A stretch of 64,000 bases of DNA. Origin: Rhizobium cauense (GTDB lineage: Bacteria; Pseudomonadota; Alphaproteobacteria; Rhizobiales; Rhizobiaceae). The position numbers were made by a program, and so were the translations under genes. The stretch lies in NCBI RefSeq assembly GCF_019511525.1, contig NZ_JAEUAT010000017.1, forward strand, positions 62,001 through 126,000, given 5' to 3'. The notes under the pieces are model-generated. The model did no database searches, was not told the origin of the DNA, and saw nothing but the letters and a program-made list of their open reading frames with translations. Shown piece after piece: positions 35,226 to 44,086 of this stretch; the first letter of the stretch is position 1; the number at the start of each line of letters is the position of its first letter.

Positions 35226-36856
35226 CCGGCTGGATGCATCATCTCATCATCGCGCCGATCCTGGTTCCTCTTGTTGCTAGCGCGATCCTGCTCCTGGTCG
35301 ACGAGCGCCGGCGCGCGACTAAGGCGATGATAAGCCTGGGGTCGACGATCGTTCTGTCGCTCATTGCGCTGGCATTGTTCCGCGTTGAAAGCGGTCAGAG
35401 CGATTTCGAAGGGGTCTACCTCGTCGGCAACTGGGCTGCTCCTTTCGGCATCGTCCTGGTTCTCGACGCGCTTTCAGCCCTGATGCTTTTGTTGACGGCT
35501 TTGCTGGCGGTCCCGGCACTCGTGTTTTCACTTGCCCGCTGGCACGCAGTTGGCGCGCATTTTCACAGCATGTTTCAGTTGCTGTTGATGGGCGTCAATG
35601 GTGCTTTTCTGACTGGCGACCTCTTTAATCTCTTCGTCTTCTTCGAAGTGATGCTTGCAGCGTCCTATGGACTCCTGTTGCACGGCTCAGGCGCTTTGCG
35701 CGTGAAGGCCGGCATGCACTATATCGCGGTCAATCTCGTTGCCGCCCTTCTCTTTCTGATCGGCGTCAGCCTGATCTACGGGACGGCGGGAACGCTTAAC
35801 ATGGCGGATCTTGCGGCCCGTATCCCCGAGATCGAGCCGGATCGCCGCATGCTGATGGAAGCGGGCGCCGGTATTCTTGGCATCGTGTTCTTGATCAAGG
35901 CCGGCATGTGGCCGCTGTGCTTCTGGCTACCCACGGCCTATAGCGCCGCATCCGCGCCAGTCGCTGGCATTTTTGCAATCATGAGCAAGCTCGGCATCTA
36001 TGTAATCCTCAGGCTAACCATGCTGCTGTTCGGCGAAGGACCTTCGGCATCCTTTGGATCCGTCGTGTTGCTCTATGGCGGCATGGCCACGCTTATCTTC
36101 GGAACGATCGGCGTCTTTGCCTCGCAGGCGCTCGGGCGCCTGGCCGGTTTCTCGGTACTGGTATCGTCAGGAACTCTACTGATGGTACTTGGTATCAACG
36201 ACGGCGCGATCTCCTCTGGCGCATTGCTTTATCTGGTCAGCTCGACCCTATCGATCAGTGCCTTCTTCATGTTGATCGAGCTCGTCGAACGTGGACAGGA
36301 TGCTGGTGCCAACGTGCTTGCCGTCACCATGGAAGCCTATGGTGATGCAGAAGAGGACGAACTGGAGGAAAGCGACGGCGTCACGATGCCCGGTACAATG
36401 GCAATCCTTGGGATCTGCTTTGCCGCATGTGCCATCCTTCTTTCCGGCCTACCGCCGCTCTCTGGGTTTATCGCGAAATTCGCGATGCTCTCGGCGATGA
36501 TGGGAACAGGCGCGATCGGTGTGCCTCCAACCGCTGCGATCTGGACACTGATCGCTCTGGTGATCACGTCTGGAATAGCTGCCCTCGTTTCCATGACCCG
36601 TGCCGGGATCCGCACATTCTGGAGCTCGATCGAGGGAACTGTGCCGCGTGTCCTCGTGATCGAGATTGTCCCTGTCATGTTCCTGCTCACCCTGACGCTT
36701 GCTCTGACGGTACAAGCTGGCCCGGCGATGCAATACATGGACGCGACCATCCGCGCCCTGAACAAGCCAAGCCTTTACATCGACGCCGTGAAAGGCGCAG
36801 CGAGCCTCCCGGGTTACAGGGATTCCGGCACCTCCAGCGAAACGGGAGGCAAGTGA
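35222..36856 (+). CDS. phaD: Cation/proton antiporter subunit D
   Basis: A 544-residue NuoM/N-like proton-translocating subunit with about 14 membrane segments. Family motifs include NLFVFFEVMLAASYGLLLHG, IKAGMWPLCFWLPTAYSAASAPVAGIFAIMSKLGIYVI, with the key membrane Lys and Pro residues, and ILLSGLPPLSGFIAKFAML. An acidic loop (EAYGDAEEDELEESDG) lies at about residues 370-385. It is coupled by overlaps with phaC (4 bp) and phaE (1 bp). Confidence 0.93.
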   Translation: MTGWMHHLIIAPILVPLVASAILLLVDERRRATKAMISLGSTIVLSLIALALFRVESGQSDFEGVYLVGNWAAPFGIVLVLDALSALMLLLTALLAVPALVFSLARWHAVGAHFHSMFQLLLMGVNGAFLTGDLFNLFVFFEVMLAASYGLLLHGSGALRVKAGMHYIAVNLVAALLFLIGVSLIYGTAGTLNMADLAARIPEIEPDRRMLMEAGAGILGIVFLIKAGMWPLCFWLPTAYSAASAPVAGIFAIMSKLGIYVILRLTMLLFGEGPSASFGSVVLLYGGMATLIFGTIGVFASQALGRLAGFSVLVSSGTLLMVLGINDGAISSGALLYLVSSTLSISAFFMLIELVERGQDAGANVLAVTMEAYGDAEEDELEESDGVTMPGTMAILGICFAACAILLSGLPPLSGFIAKFAMLSAMMGTGAIGVPPTAAIWTLIALVITSGIAALVSMTRAGIRTFWSSIEGTVPRVLVIEIVPVMFLLTLTLALTVQAGPAMQYMDATIRALNKPSLYIDAVKGAASLPGYRDSGTSSETGGK

Positions 36857-37329
36857 TGTTCCCCTACCCCGTTCTCACCGTCTGCCTGATATTGATGTGG
36901 CTTCTCCTCAACGGTTTCAGCCTCGGCCAACTCGTGCTTGGGATCCTCGTCGCCGTCTTTGCATCTTGGGCCATGGCGACGTTGCGTCCAGGCAGGACAA
37001 ACCTGGCAAAGTGGTATCTCCTTCCGAAACTGTTCTTCCGCGTCCTTTTCGACATCGTGAAATCCAATCTCGCAGTCTCCTGGATTATTCTCCGCGGAGG
37101 CCAGCGGCACGATCCCGGCTTCCTGACCATCCAATTGGAGATCCGCAACCAGGTCGCTCTGGCGCTTCTCGCGATCATCCTGACGAGTACGCCTGGATCA
37201 GCGTGGCTTGAGTACGATTCAAACGACAACACAGTCCTGCTGCACGTCCTTGATATTCAGAACGAAGCCGTGTGGCGCGAGACCGTGAAGAACCGGTACG
37301 AGAAGCTGCTCCTGGAGATATTCGCATGA
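36856..37329 (+). CDS. phaE: Cation/proton antiporter subunit E
   Basis: A 157-residue protein with two N-terminal membrane segments (PVLTVCLILMWLLLNGFSLGQLVLGILVAVFASWAM) and the MnhE block LPKLFFRVLFDIVKSNLAVSWIILR, then ALALLAIILTSTPGSAWLEYDSNDNTVLLHVLDI, the conserved C-terminal domain. The start ATG overlaps the phaD stop. It is required in characterised Mrp systems for complex stability, although its exact role is not known. Confidence 0.92.
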   Translation: MFPYPVLTVCLILMWLLLNGFSLGQLVLGILVAVFASWAMATLRPGRTNLAKWYLLPKLFFRVLFDIVKSNLAVSWIILRGGQRHDPGFLTIQLEIRNQVALALLAIILTSTPGSAWLEYDSNDNTVLLHVLDIQNEAVWRETVKNRYEKLLLEIFA

Positions 37330-37607
37330 GCGCCATCATTGTCCTTACGGCCGTTTCGATTGCACAGCTCATGCTGGTTGCGGCAATGGCGATCGCCTCT
37401 ATCAGGATGTTTGTCGGGCCACGCGCGCAGGACCGCATCATCGCGCTCGACACCTTCTATATCAACGCGATGCTGCTCCTCGTCACCTTCGGGGTCGGCA
37501 CCGGCCGGGTCATCTACTTTGAGGCAGCGCTTGTCATCGGCATGCTGGGCTTTGTTGCGACCGTTGCGCTTGCCAAGTTCCTGATGCGTGGGGAGGTAAT
37601 AGAATGA
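37326..37607 (+). CDS. phaF: Cation/proton antiporter subunit F
   Basis: A 93-residue protein with three hydrophobic segments. The MnhF/PhaF motif is RMFVGPRAQDRIIALDTFYINAMLLLVTFGV, followed by YFEAALVIGMLGFVATVALAKFLMRGEVIE. It overlaps phaE and phaG by 4 bp on each side. It belongs to the Mrp complex core. Confidence 0.93.
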   Translation: MSAIIVLTAVSIAQLMLVAAMAIASIRMFVGPRAQDRIIALDTFYINAMLLLVTFGVGTGRVIYFEAALVIGMLGFVATVALAKFLMRGEVIE

Positions 37608-37960
37608 TTCACGAGGCAGCCGACCTCCCGCTCCCAGCCGCGATAGCTGTTGCGACTTTCCTGCTGCTGGGCGCCACGCTCACCTTGATCGGCGCAGTTG
37701 GCTTTCTGAAACTTCCGACCTTCTATGAGCGTATCCACGCCCCGACGCTCGGCACGAGTTGGGGCATTGGTGGCATCATGCTGGGCTCAATGATCTTCTT
37801 TTCAGTGGCATCCGAGCGACTGGTGATCCACGAAATCCTGATCGGGGTTTTTGTGACCATTACAACACCGGTCACCTTCATGCTTCTTGCCCGCGCCGCG
37901 CTGCATCGCGACCGAACCGAGAAAAATCCAAAGGTTCCGGCCAAGCAGACCGGAACCTAG
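37604..37960 (+). CDS. phaG: Cation/proton antiporter subunit G
   Basis: A 118-residue protein with three hydrophobic segments and the MnhG motif GAVGFLKLPTFYERIHAPTLGTSWGIGGIMLGSMIFFS, then HEILIGVFVTITTPVTFMLLARAALHRDRTE. It is the last gene of the pha operon. A hairpin covers its final codons and stop. Confidence 0.93.
   Translation: MIHEAADLPLPAAIAVATFLLLGATLTLIGAVGFLKLPTFYERIHAPTLGTSWGIGGIMLGSMIFFSVASERLVIHEILIGVFVTITTPVTFMLLARAALHRDRTEKNPKVPAKQTGT
37932..37958 (+). terminator. Terminator-like hairpin at the end of the pha operon
   Basis: AGGTTCCGG (37932-37940) and CCGGAACCT (37950-37958) form a perfect 9-bp stem with a 9-nt loop, overlapping the last codons of phaG. There is no T-tract after it, so it may stabilise the mRNA end or act Rho-dependently. 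Confidence 0.5.
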
Positions 37961-38297
37961 ACCATTTGCGGCAGCCCCCGATGAATGCGATGCGGAACGG
38001 TGCGCATGCGTCCCTTCTCCGCGGCCGCTTCCCCTGGCCAATCGATCACAACCGGGTTTGCCAGAACAACCCTTGAAGCGTTCCACCGATTTGAGACCGA
38101 AGTCGGAGCTTGCGTTCCTCTGGCGGGGTTGCCAGACTGGACGTGCGGAAATTCCCTTAACCGCTTCACCTTGCCGCATAAAATTGCCGTATTAACTTTG
38201 GGTTAACCATAGTCATCGTTTACCATGGGTAGCGGCCTTAGGGGTCGTTGATTCGGAAGTCCGGCGCGCGATCTGCGCATGGAGTGAGGAAAGACGA
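37961..38297. other. Intergenic region upstream of the cellulose operon
   Basis: A 337-bp region without a convincing gene; open frames lack recognisable features. It carries a CtrA-type box at 38192-38207, an AT-richer stretch at 38176-38226 and, just before the TTG start of bcsN, the ribosome-binding sequence GAGGAAA. It is the likely promoter region for the whole bcs operon. Confidence 0.6.
38192..38207 (+). promoter_or_regulatory. CtrA-type binding box upstream of bcsN
   Basis: TTAA-CTTTGGG-TTAAC matches the full alphaproteobacterial CtrA consensus TTAA-N7-TTAAC, and lies about 90 bp before the bcsN start. The match is visible directly; the regulatory role is inferred. Confidence 0.55.
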
Positions 38298-39263
38298 TTG
38301 CAGCGACCCGGAACATTCAGTCTATTGAAGGCGTCATGCCTTGCAGCACTGGCTGCATTGGTGGCCGGGTGCCAATCGACAGGAAATGTCAGGCATCCGA
38401 ATATCGCCGAGACCGTGCCCGCAGAACGAGCGCTTGCCTTGCCGCCGCCAGGCGGTCCTTCGATCGTCAGCGTCGTCGAACGCAGACGGGGGAACGGTGC
38501 CGAGCAGATGATTTCCCTCTATACATCGTCTTCCGTATCCGGGCAGAATTTCCTGAAGGTGCAATTCCTCGGCGCATCCGGGGCTAACCGTGGGACTGGA
38601 AATGCGTCCTATCAGATGATTAGCGAAAGAGGGATAATGCGGGAGGCATTTGACGCGGTTCCTGGCGTGCAAATGACACGAACCGCGACGTATCTGCAAA
38701 ACAGCTATGGACCTTTCTCCTATGCGTCGGGCCAGAGTGGTCGGGGCGATACCTGCATATACGGATGGCAGCAGATCCGTTCGAGCCGATCAGCGCAAAC
38801 GCAAGCCCGCAATTTTGGAATGATCCAGGTTCGTCTGCGTCTCTGCGATGCCAGGGCCACTGAAAGGCAGTTGCTGGGCATCATGTATGGCTACACGATC
38901 GTCGGAACGCTCGACGGAGAGATATGGAATCCATTCGGAGGTCCGCAGCGCGTTGACGCGACACTCGGCGTTCCGGGAAATCCAATCTATCCGGACGAGA
39001 GTGGCTACCGAAGCATGCCCGTGGCGTTTGGCTATGAACCCGCCCGCCCGGAGATCCAATCTCGACCCGCTCGCGTACGCAGCGTCCAGCCGAAAGCTGA
39101 GGAGGCACCAGTGGAGTTGCCACCACCGACCGGACCGCGCGTTCCATTGCCTGACGGATCGAACGATCTGCCGCAACCGAGCGTTTCAGCAGTGCCCCCG
39201 AATGGAGAGGCGCAACCGGCTGCCACAACGGCGAGCGGCCCGACGGTACCGTTGCCGGAGTGA
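38298..39263 (+). CDS. bcsN: Cellulose biosynthesis lipoprotein BcsN
   Basis: A 321-residue protein starting at a TTG with GAGGAAA upstream. A lipoprotein signal ends in LAALVAGCQS (lipobox Cys about residue 25). The conserved region has ERALALPPPGGPSIVSVVERRRGNGAEQMISLYTSSSVSGQNFLKVQFLG, later GRGDTCIYGWQQIRS and ATERQLLGIMYGYTIVG. The C-terminal third is a proline-rich low-complexity tail (PPPTGPRVPLPDGSND...). BcsN occurs only in alphaproteobacterial cellulose operons of this type; its function is not known. It precedes bcsA by about 90 bp. Confidence 0.9.
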   Translation: MQRPGTFSLLKASCLAALAALVAGCQSTGNVRHPNIAETVPAERALALPPPGGPSIVSVVERRRGNGAEQMISLYTSSSVSGQNFLKVQFLGASGANRGTGNASYQMISERGIMREAFDAVPGVQMTRTATYLQNSYGPFSYASGQSGRGDTCIYGWQQIRSSRSAQTQARNFGMIQVRLRLCDARATERQLLGIMYGYTIVGTLDGEIWNPFGGPQRVDATLGVPGNPIYPDESGYRSMPVAFGYEPARPEIQSRPARVRSVQPKAEEAPVELPPPTGPRVPLPDGSNDLPQPSVSAVPPNGEAQPAATTASGPTVPLPE

Positions 39264-39356
39264 TAGGAAATTCGGCCATGACGGCCGCGTGCCAAAGTTA
39301 GACGTGAAGCGGCGGGCGTCCCCAAGCGTCGTGCCCGTGTTGCCAAAGGGAAGTTG

Positions 39357-41546
39357 ATGCAAAAAGCCCGAAGCATCGTTATCTGGGCCCTGGTTTCGCT
39401 GTGCGTGATCGCCCTGATCACATTGCCCGTGAATCTGCAGACCCAACTGATCGCAAGCATTGCCGTCGTCGCCGTCATGGCGATCATCAAGGGCCTTAAG
39501 GCCGAGGGCACCTGGAGACTGGTTGCACTGGCATTTGGCACATCCATTGTCCTTCGCTATGTCTACTGGCGCACAACGAACACGCTGCCGCCAATCAACC
39601 AGCCGGAAAACTTTATCCCCGGCCTGCTGCTTTATCTTGCTGAAATGTACAGCGTCGCGATGCTGGCGCTTAGCTTGTTCATTGTCGCCACCCCCTTGCC
39701 GCCTCGCCCCTCGCGCGCGAACAAGGAAGAGCGCTTCCCGCATGTCGACGTATTCGTTCCGTCCTACAATGAGGACTCGCACCTTCTTGCCAATACGCTG
39801 GCGGCAGCCAAGGCGATGGACTATCCGGCCGAAAGGCTGCATGTCTGGTTGCTGGACGACGGAGGAACGCTGCAGAAGCGCAATTCCAACAAGCTTCTGG
39901 AAGCTCAGGCGGCGGTCGCACGCCACAACGAACTCAAGAAGCTTTGCGAAGATCTCGACGTCCACTACCTCACACGTGATCGCAACGAGCATGCAAAGGC
40001 CGGCAATCTCAACAACGGGATGAAGCACTCACGCGGCGAGCTGATCGCCGTGTTCGACGCAGATCACGCTCCGGCACGCGACTTTCTGCTGGAAACCGTC
40101 GGTTACTTCGATGACGATCCGAAACTGTTTCTTGTCCAGACCCCGCATTTTTTCATCAATCCGGACCCGCTGGAACGAAACCTCCGCACGTTCGAGAGAA
40201 TGCCGAGCGAGAACGAGATGTTCTACGGCATCATCCAGCGCGGCCTCGACAAATGGAACGCAGCATTCTTCTGCGGATCGGCTGCCGTTCTCAGCCGCAA
40301 GGCGCTGGAATCCCAAGGTGGGTTCAGCGGCATCAGCATCACAGAGGACTGCGAGACCGCCCTTGCGCTACATGGTAGCGGCTGGAACAGCATCTATGTG
40401 GACAAGCCACTCATCGCCGGGCTGCAGCCGGCGACCTTTGCAAGCTTCATCGGCCAGCGTAGCCGATGGGCACAAGGAATGATGCAGATCCTACGCTTCC
40501 GCTTCCCACTGCTGAAGCGTGGCCTGACCTTGCCGCAACGGTTTTGCTACATGTCGTCCACGCTCTTCTGGCTCTTCCCCTTTCCTCGCACGATCTTCCT
40601 GTTTGCGCCTCTTTTCTATCTCTTCTTCGATCTCGAGATCTTCACCGCTTCGGGCGGCGAATTCCTGGCCTACACGTTGGCCTACATGCTCGTAAACCTG
40701 ATGATGCAGAACTACCTGTACGGCTCGTTTCGCTGGCCGTGGATATCTGAGCTTTACGAGTATGTTCAGACAGTTCACCTCTTGCCGGCTGTCGTCTCGG
40801 TCATGCTCAACCCTCGAAAGCCAACCTTCAAGGTAACGGCAAAGGACGAGTCGATCGCAGTCAGCCGCCTCTCCGAGATCAGCCGGCCGTTCTTCGTCAT
40901 CTTCGCGGTGCAACTGGTCGCGCTCGCAGTGACGATCTATCGTATCTATGCCGAACCTTATAAGGCCGACGTGACCCTGGTCGTCGGCGGCTGGAACATC
41001 GTCAACCTGATCATGGCCGGCTGTGCCCTTGGGGTTGTTTCCGAACGGGGCGAGCGGGCTGCATCCCGCCGTGTGCGCGTCAATCGACGCTGCGAATTCG
41101 GCGTCAATGGCAAATGGTATACAGCCTCGATCGAGGATGTTTCCGTGCACGGGGCCAGGCTGCACGTTTTCAATAAGCAGCTGGATCCCATGGTGATCGG
41201 CGCCGAGGGCGAGATCCGCTTTCAGCCTCACAGTGGCGCCAACATCGAGACGCTGCCGCTGATCGTCCGCAACATGCAGCCTGCTGGCGAAATCCTGACC
41301 GTGGGATGTCAGTACAGCCCCAAGAACGCGCTCGATCACCGTCTCATTGCCGACCTGATCTTCGCGAACTCTGACCAGTGGACTCAGTTCCAGCAGGCGC
41401 GGCGGCACAATCCGGGTCTCATTCGCGGCACGATCTGGTTCCTTGGACTGTCGCTCTATCAGACAAGCCGAGGCCTAGTGTACTTCTTCCGCAGCATGAG
41501 GCCGGAGCGAGAGCGGCAGCAGGAAGCTGCAAGGGCAGGCAACTGA
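39357..41546 (+). CDS. bcsA: Cellulose synthase catalytic subunit BcsA
   Basis: A 729-residue inner-membrane glycosyltransferase (GT2). The start ATG at 39357 follows AAGGGAAG. Catalytic motifs are DDGG (about 167-170), DADH (234-237), TEDCE (329-333) and the processivity motif QRSRW (367-371, QxxRW). Membrane helices flank the GT domain. The C-terminal c-di-GMP-binding PilZ domain has RVNRR (about 574-578, RxxxR) and DVSVHG (594-599, D/NxSxxG). So synthesis of beta-1,4-glucan from UDP-glucose should be activated by c-di-GMP. The stop overlaps the bcsB start by one base. Confidence 0.96.
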   Translation: MQKARSIVIWALVSLCVIALITLPVNLQTQLIASIAVVAVMAIIKGLKAEGTWRLVALAFGTSIVLRYVYWRTTNTLPPINQPENFIPGLLLYLAEMYSVAMLALSLFIVATPLPPRPSRANKEERFPHVDVFVPSYNEDSHLLANTLAAAKAMDYPAERLHVWLLDDGGTLQKRNSNKLLEAQAAVARHNELKKLCEDLDVHYLTRDRNEHAKAGNLNNGMKHSRGELIAVFDADHAPARDFLLETVGYFDDDPKLFLVQTPHFFINPDPLERNLRTFERMPSENEMFYGIIQRGLDKWNAAFFCGSAAVLSRKALESQGGFSGISITEDCETALALHGSGWNSIYVDKPLIAGLQPATFASFIGQRSRWAQGMMQILRFRFPLLKRGLTLPQRFCYMSSTLFWLFPFPRTIFLFAPLFYLFFDLEIFTASGGEFLAYTLAYMLVNLMMQNYLYGSFRWPWISELYEYVQTVHLLPAVVSVMLNPRKPTFKVTAKDESIAVSRLSEISRPFFVIFAVQLVALAVTIYRIYAEPYKADVTLVVGGWNIVNLIMAGCALGVVSERGERAASRRVRVNRRCEFGVNGKWYTASIEDVSVHGARLHVFNKQLDPMVIGAEGEIRFQPHSGANIETLPLIVRNMQPAGEILTVGCQYSPKNALDHRLIADLIFANSDQWTQFQQARRHNPGLIRGTIWFLGLSLYQTSRGLVYFFRSMRPERERQQEAARAGN

Positions 41547-44086
41547 TGAAGAAGGCGATCTCGATCTCAGCGTTTCTTCTCGCCGCCTCCGCGGTTGCCT
41601 ATGCGCAAACAACGCCATTCGACATGTCGGGCGAGCGCGATCAAGGCAGTGCGCCTGTCGTGCCCAGACTGACATTGCCTTCCACGCCGGCGCCAGCGCC
41701 CACGCAAACCGAACCACCTCCACCTGCTTCGATGCCGGCCGCACCAACGCCGCCGGTGCCGCCTTTTTCCGGTAGGCCCACCACGCCGCCGACAGCAGAT
41801 GCCGCCAAACCACAGCAAGAGCCGGTGTCACCCGCGACCGATGCAGCTCCCCCACAGCCCGTGCCACCGGCAGCACCAGTGGCTGCACCAGCGCCTGCGC
41901 AGATCCAACGCCCAGCACAGGCCTCATCCGACCGGGGCGACGGAACAGTCCAGCGATTTGTCATTCCGTCGGCCAAGTTCGGTCTGGAAGGGGAATATGA
42001 TCGCAGGTCATGGACGATCTACATTACGCCGGAACAGGCTGCTGCACCGGCGAAATTCAATTTTGCCTATCAAAATGCGGTCGTAATTGCACCTGAAGCA
42101 TCCCGGTTGACGGTTCTTCTCAACAACAGGATTGTTGGCGAGCAACAGATCGGCTCGTCCGATGCGCCGACCAGTGTGTCCTTCGACGTGCCGACCGGAT
42201 TGCTGCAGCCTGGCGCAAATCTTTTGACATTCGAGGCAACCCAGCGACACCGCACCGACTGCACGGTTCAATCAACCTACGAACTCTGGACCGACATCGA
42301 TCCCGCAAAGACCTATCTGAGCTTCAGTGGACCAGGCGTTGCCGACTTTTCCAATACGGACGCAATCCGGGCAATCGGGGTGGATGAAGCCGGCAGGACG
42401 CGGTTCAATCTTGTCGTCCCGGCTCTCGAACAGCCGGGCACGACGAAACCTCTGCTTCGCCTAGCGCAGGGGCTCGCGGTACTGAGCGGCATGCCCAACA
42501 CGGCGCTTTCATTTACCTCCGGCACAATGCCGCAGGATGGCGCTGGCCAAATGACTGTGGTTGTAGGGACGGCGGCCGAGCTGCAGCCACTGATTGCTCT
42601 GCCGCCCGCCGCTCAGACGGCACCACTTGCGTCTTTCGTTACGGATCCGAAGTCGGGAAGGCCACTTCTCCTGGTGAGCGGGCCGTCCTGGCCCGCAATC
42701 TCTGCAGCGATAGACACCATTGTTTCGACTGTGGATCGCCCGGCTACGGCTCTTCGAGACACGCTTGCAACCCAGCGCTGGGTTGCGCCGGATGCTCCGC
42801 TGGTGTTTTCCGATAGCAGACTGACATTTTCGCAACTCGGCGTGAAGACAACTGAGTTTTCTGGACGCCGCTTTCGAACCAGCTTCAATATCGGCGTACC
42901 CTCGGATTTTTACGCCAATGCCTATGGCGAAGCGACCGTGCTGCTCGATGCGGCCTTCACGCAGGGTGTGCTTCCTGGCAGTCATATCGACATCTATGTC
43001 AACGGCAACATCGCCTCGACCGTACCGATCTCGTCAACAGGCGGCGGCATCTTCCGACATTTGCCAATTCGCGTGACGATGCGGCATTTCAAGCCGGGCT
43101 TAAACACAATCGCGCTCGAAGCCATATTGATGACAAAGGAAGACGAGGTCTGCGTGCCCGGAACGACGGCAGGTGCGGCCCCGCGCTTCGCGCTCTTTGA
43201 CACCAGCGAACTTCACATCCCCGACTTTGCCCGGATCGGGCAGCGGCCAAACCTGGCGGGCCTTTCGGGGACGGGGTACCCGTATAATCGGGCGACGCAG
43301 CCAACGCCTCTGTTTATTGACCGAATTGATAGTGACACCTTGTCAGCAACAGCCACTCTGCTCGCGCAGATGGCCGTCGTCGCGGGCCGCCCGATCGAGG
43401 TCGAGCCGGCTGCAGCGCCGGGCGCAATCGGCGAGCGGGATGCGATTTTCATAGGCTCGATCTCTCAGATACCGCCGGCGGTACTGACGCAGCTTAATAT
43501 CGCGACGACCAGCCAGGCTTCGTGGCGACCGTTGTCGCCAGCAGAAGCAGACCAGAGCGAGCCAGCTGTGACATTCGACGATTGGCGCTCGAAAGTCAGT
43601 GGCGGGGTATGGCGTGGCCAGATCACGTCGTTTCAGGAATGGCTTCGGCGCAATTTCGACATTTCACTCAGTTCATTGCAATTCATACCGGGATCCGAGG
43701 AGACATTCACGCCATCGAATACGGACAGCTTCCTGGTCGCACAGGGCAAGAGCGCCGCGGGAGGGTCGTCGTGGACGGTCGTGACCGCGCCCTCCGCCAA
43801 AGATCTGCGAGAAGGCGCTGAGGCCCTCACAGCACAAGTTAACTGGCCACAGCTCGCGGGGCATATCACCACCTACTCAAACGAAACAGGAAAGGTCGAA
43901 AGTGTCCCGGTCGGACGCTTCGACTTCGTAAGCTCTCAGCCCTGGTCCATTTCGAACTATCGCCTGATCGCTGCAAACTGGCTGTCGACCAACATTTTGT
44001 CCTACGCCTTTCTTCTCGTTGTGCTTTCGCTCTTGATCGGGGTCACCACGGCAAGCATGCTGGCCAGGCTGGGCAGGCGCGAATGA
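41546..44086 (+). CDS. bcsB: Cellulose synthase regulatory/periplasmic subunit BcsB
   Basis: An 846-residue protein with signal peptide (MKKAISISAFLLAASAVAYAQ), then a long proline/alanine-rich linker (about 30-125) that is unusual in extent. Periplasmic jelly-roll and flavodoxin-like domains follow, recognisable by KFGLEGEYDRRSWTIYITPEQ..., SVSFDVPTGLLQPGANLLTFEATQRHRTDCTVQSTYELWTDI and SGPSWPAISAAIDTIV. A single C-terminal membrane anchor is LSYAFLLVVLSLLIGVTTASML, which contacts BcsA in solved complexes. BcsB guides the glucan through the periplasm. It overlaps bcsZ by 4 bp. Confidence 0.93.
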   Translation: MKKAISISAFLLAASAVAYAQTTPFDMSGERDQGSAPVVPRLTLPSTPAPAPTQTEPPPPASMPAAPTPPVPPFSGRPTTPPTADAAKPQQEPVSPATDAAPPQPVPPAAPVAAPAPAQIQRPAQASSDRGDGTVQRFVIPSAKFGLEGEYDRRSWTIYITPEQAAAPAKFNFAYQNAVVIAPEASRLTVLLNNRIVGEQQIGSSDAPTSVSFDVPTGLLQPGANLLTFEATQRHRTDCTVQSTYELWTDIDPAKTYLSFSGPGVADFSNTDAIRAIGVDEAGRTRFNLVVPALEQPGTTKPLLRLAQGLAVLSGMPNTALSFTSGTMPQDGAGQMTVVVGTAAELQPLIALPPAAQTAPLASFVTDPKSGRPLLLVSGPSWPAISAAIDTIVSTVDRPATALRDTLATQRWVAPDAPLVFSDSRLTFSQLGVKTTEFSGRRFRTSFNIGVPSDFYANAYGEATVLLDAAFTQGVLPGSHIDIYVNGNIASTVPISSTGGGIFRHLPIRVTMRHFKPGLNTIALEAILMTKEDEVCVPGTTAGAAPRFALFDTSELHIPDFARIGQRPNLAGLSGTGYPYNRATQPTPLFIDRIDSDTLSATATLLAQMAVVAGRPIEVEPAAAPGAIGERDAIFIGSISQIPPAVLTQLNIATTSQASWRPLSPAEADQSEPAVTFDDWRSKVSGGVWRGQITSFQEWLRRNFDISLSSLQFIPGSEETFTPSNTDSFLVAQGKSAAGGSSWTVVTAPSAKDLREGAEALTAQVNWPQLAGHITTYSNETGKVESVPVGRFDFVSSQPWSISNYRLIAANWLSTNILSYAFLLVVLSLLIGVTTASMLARLGRRE

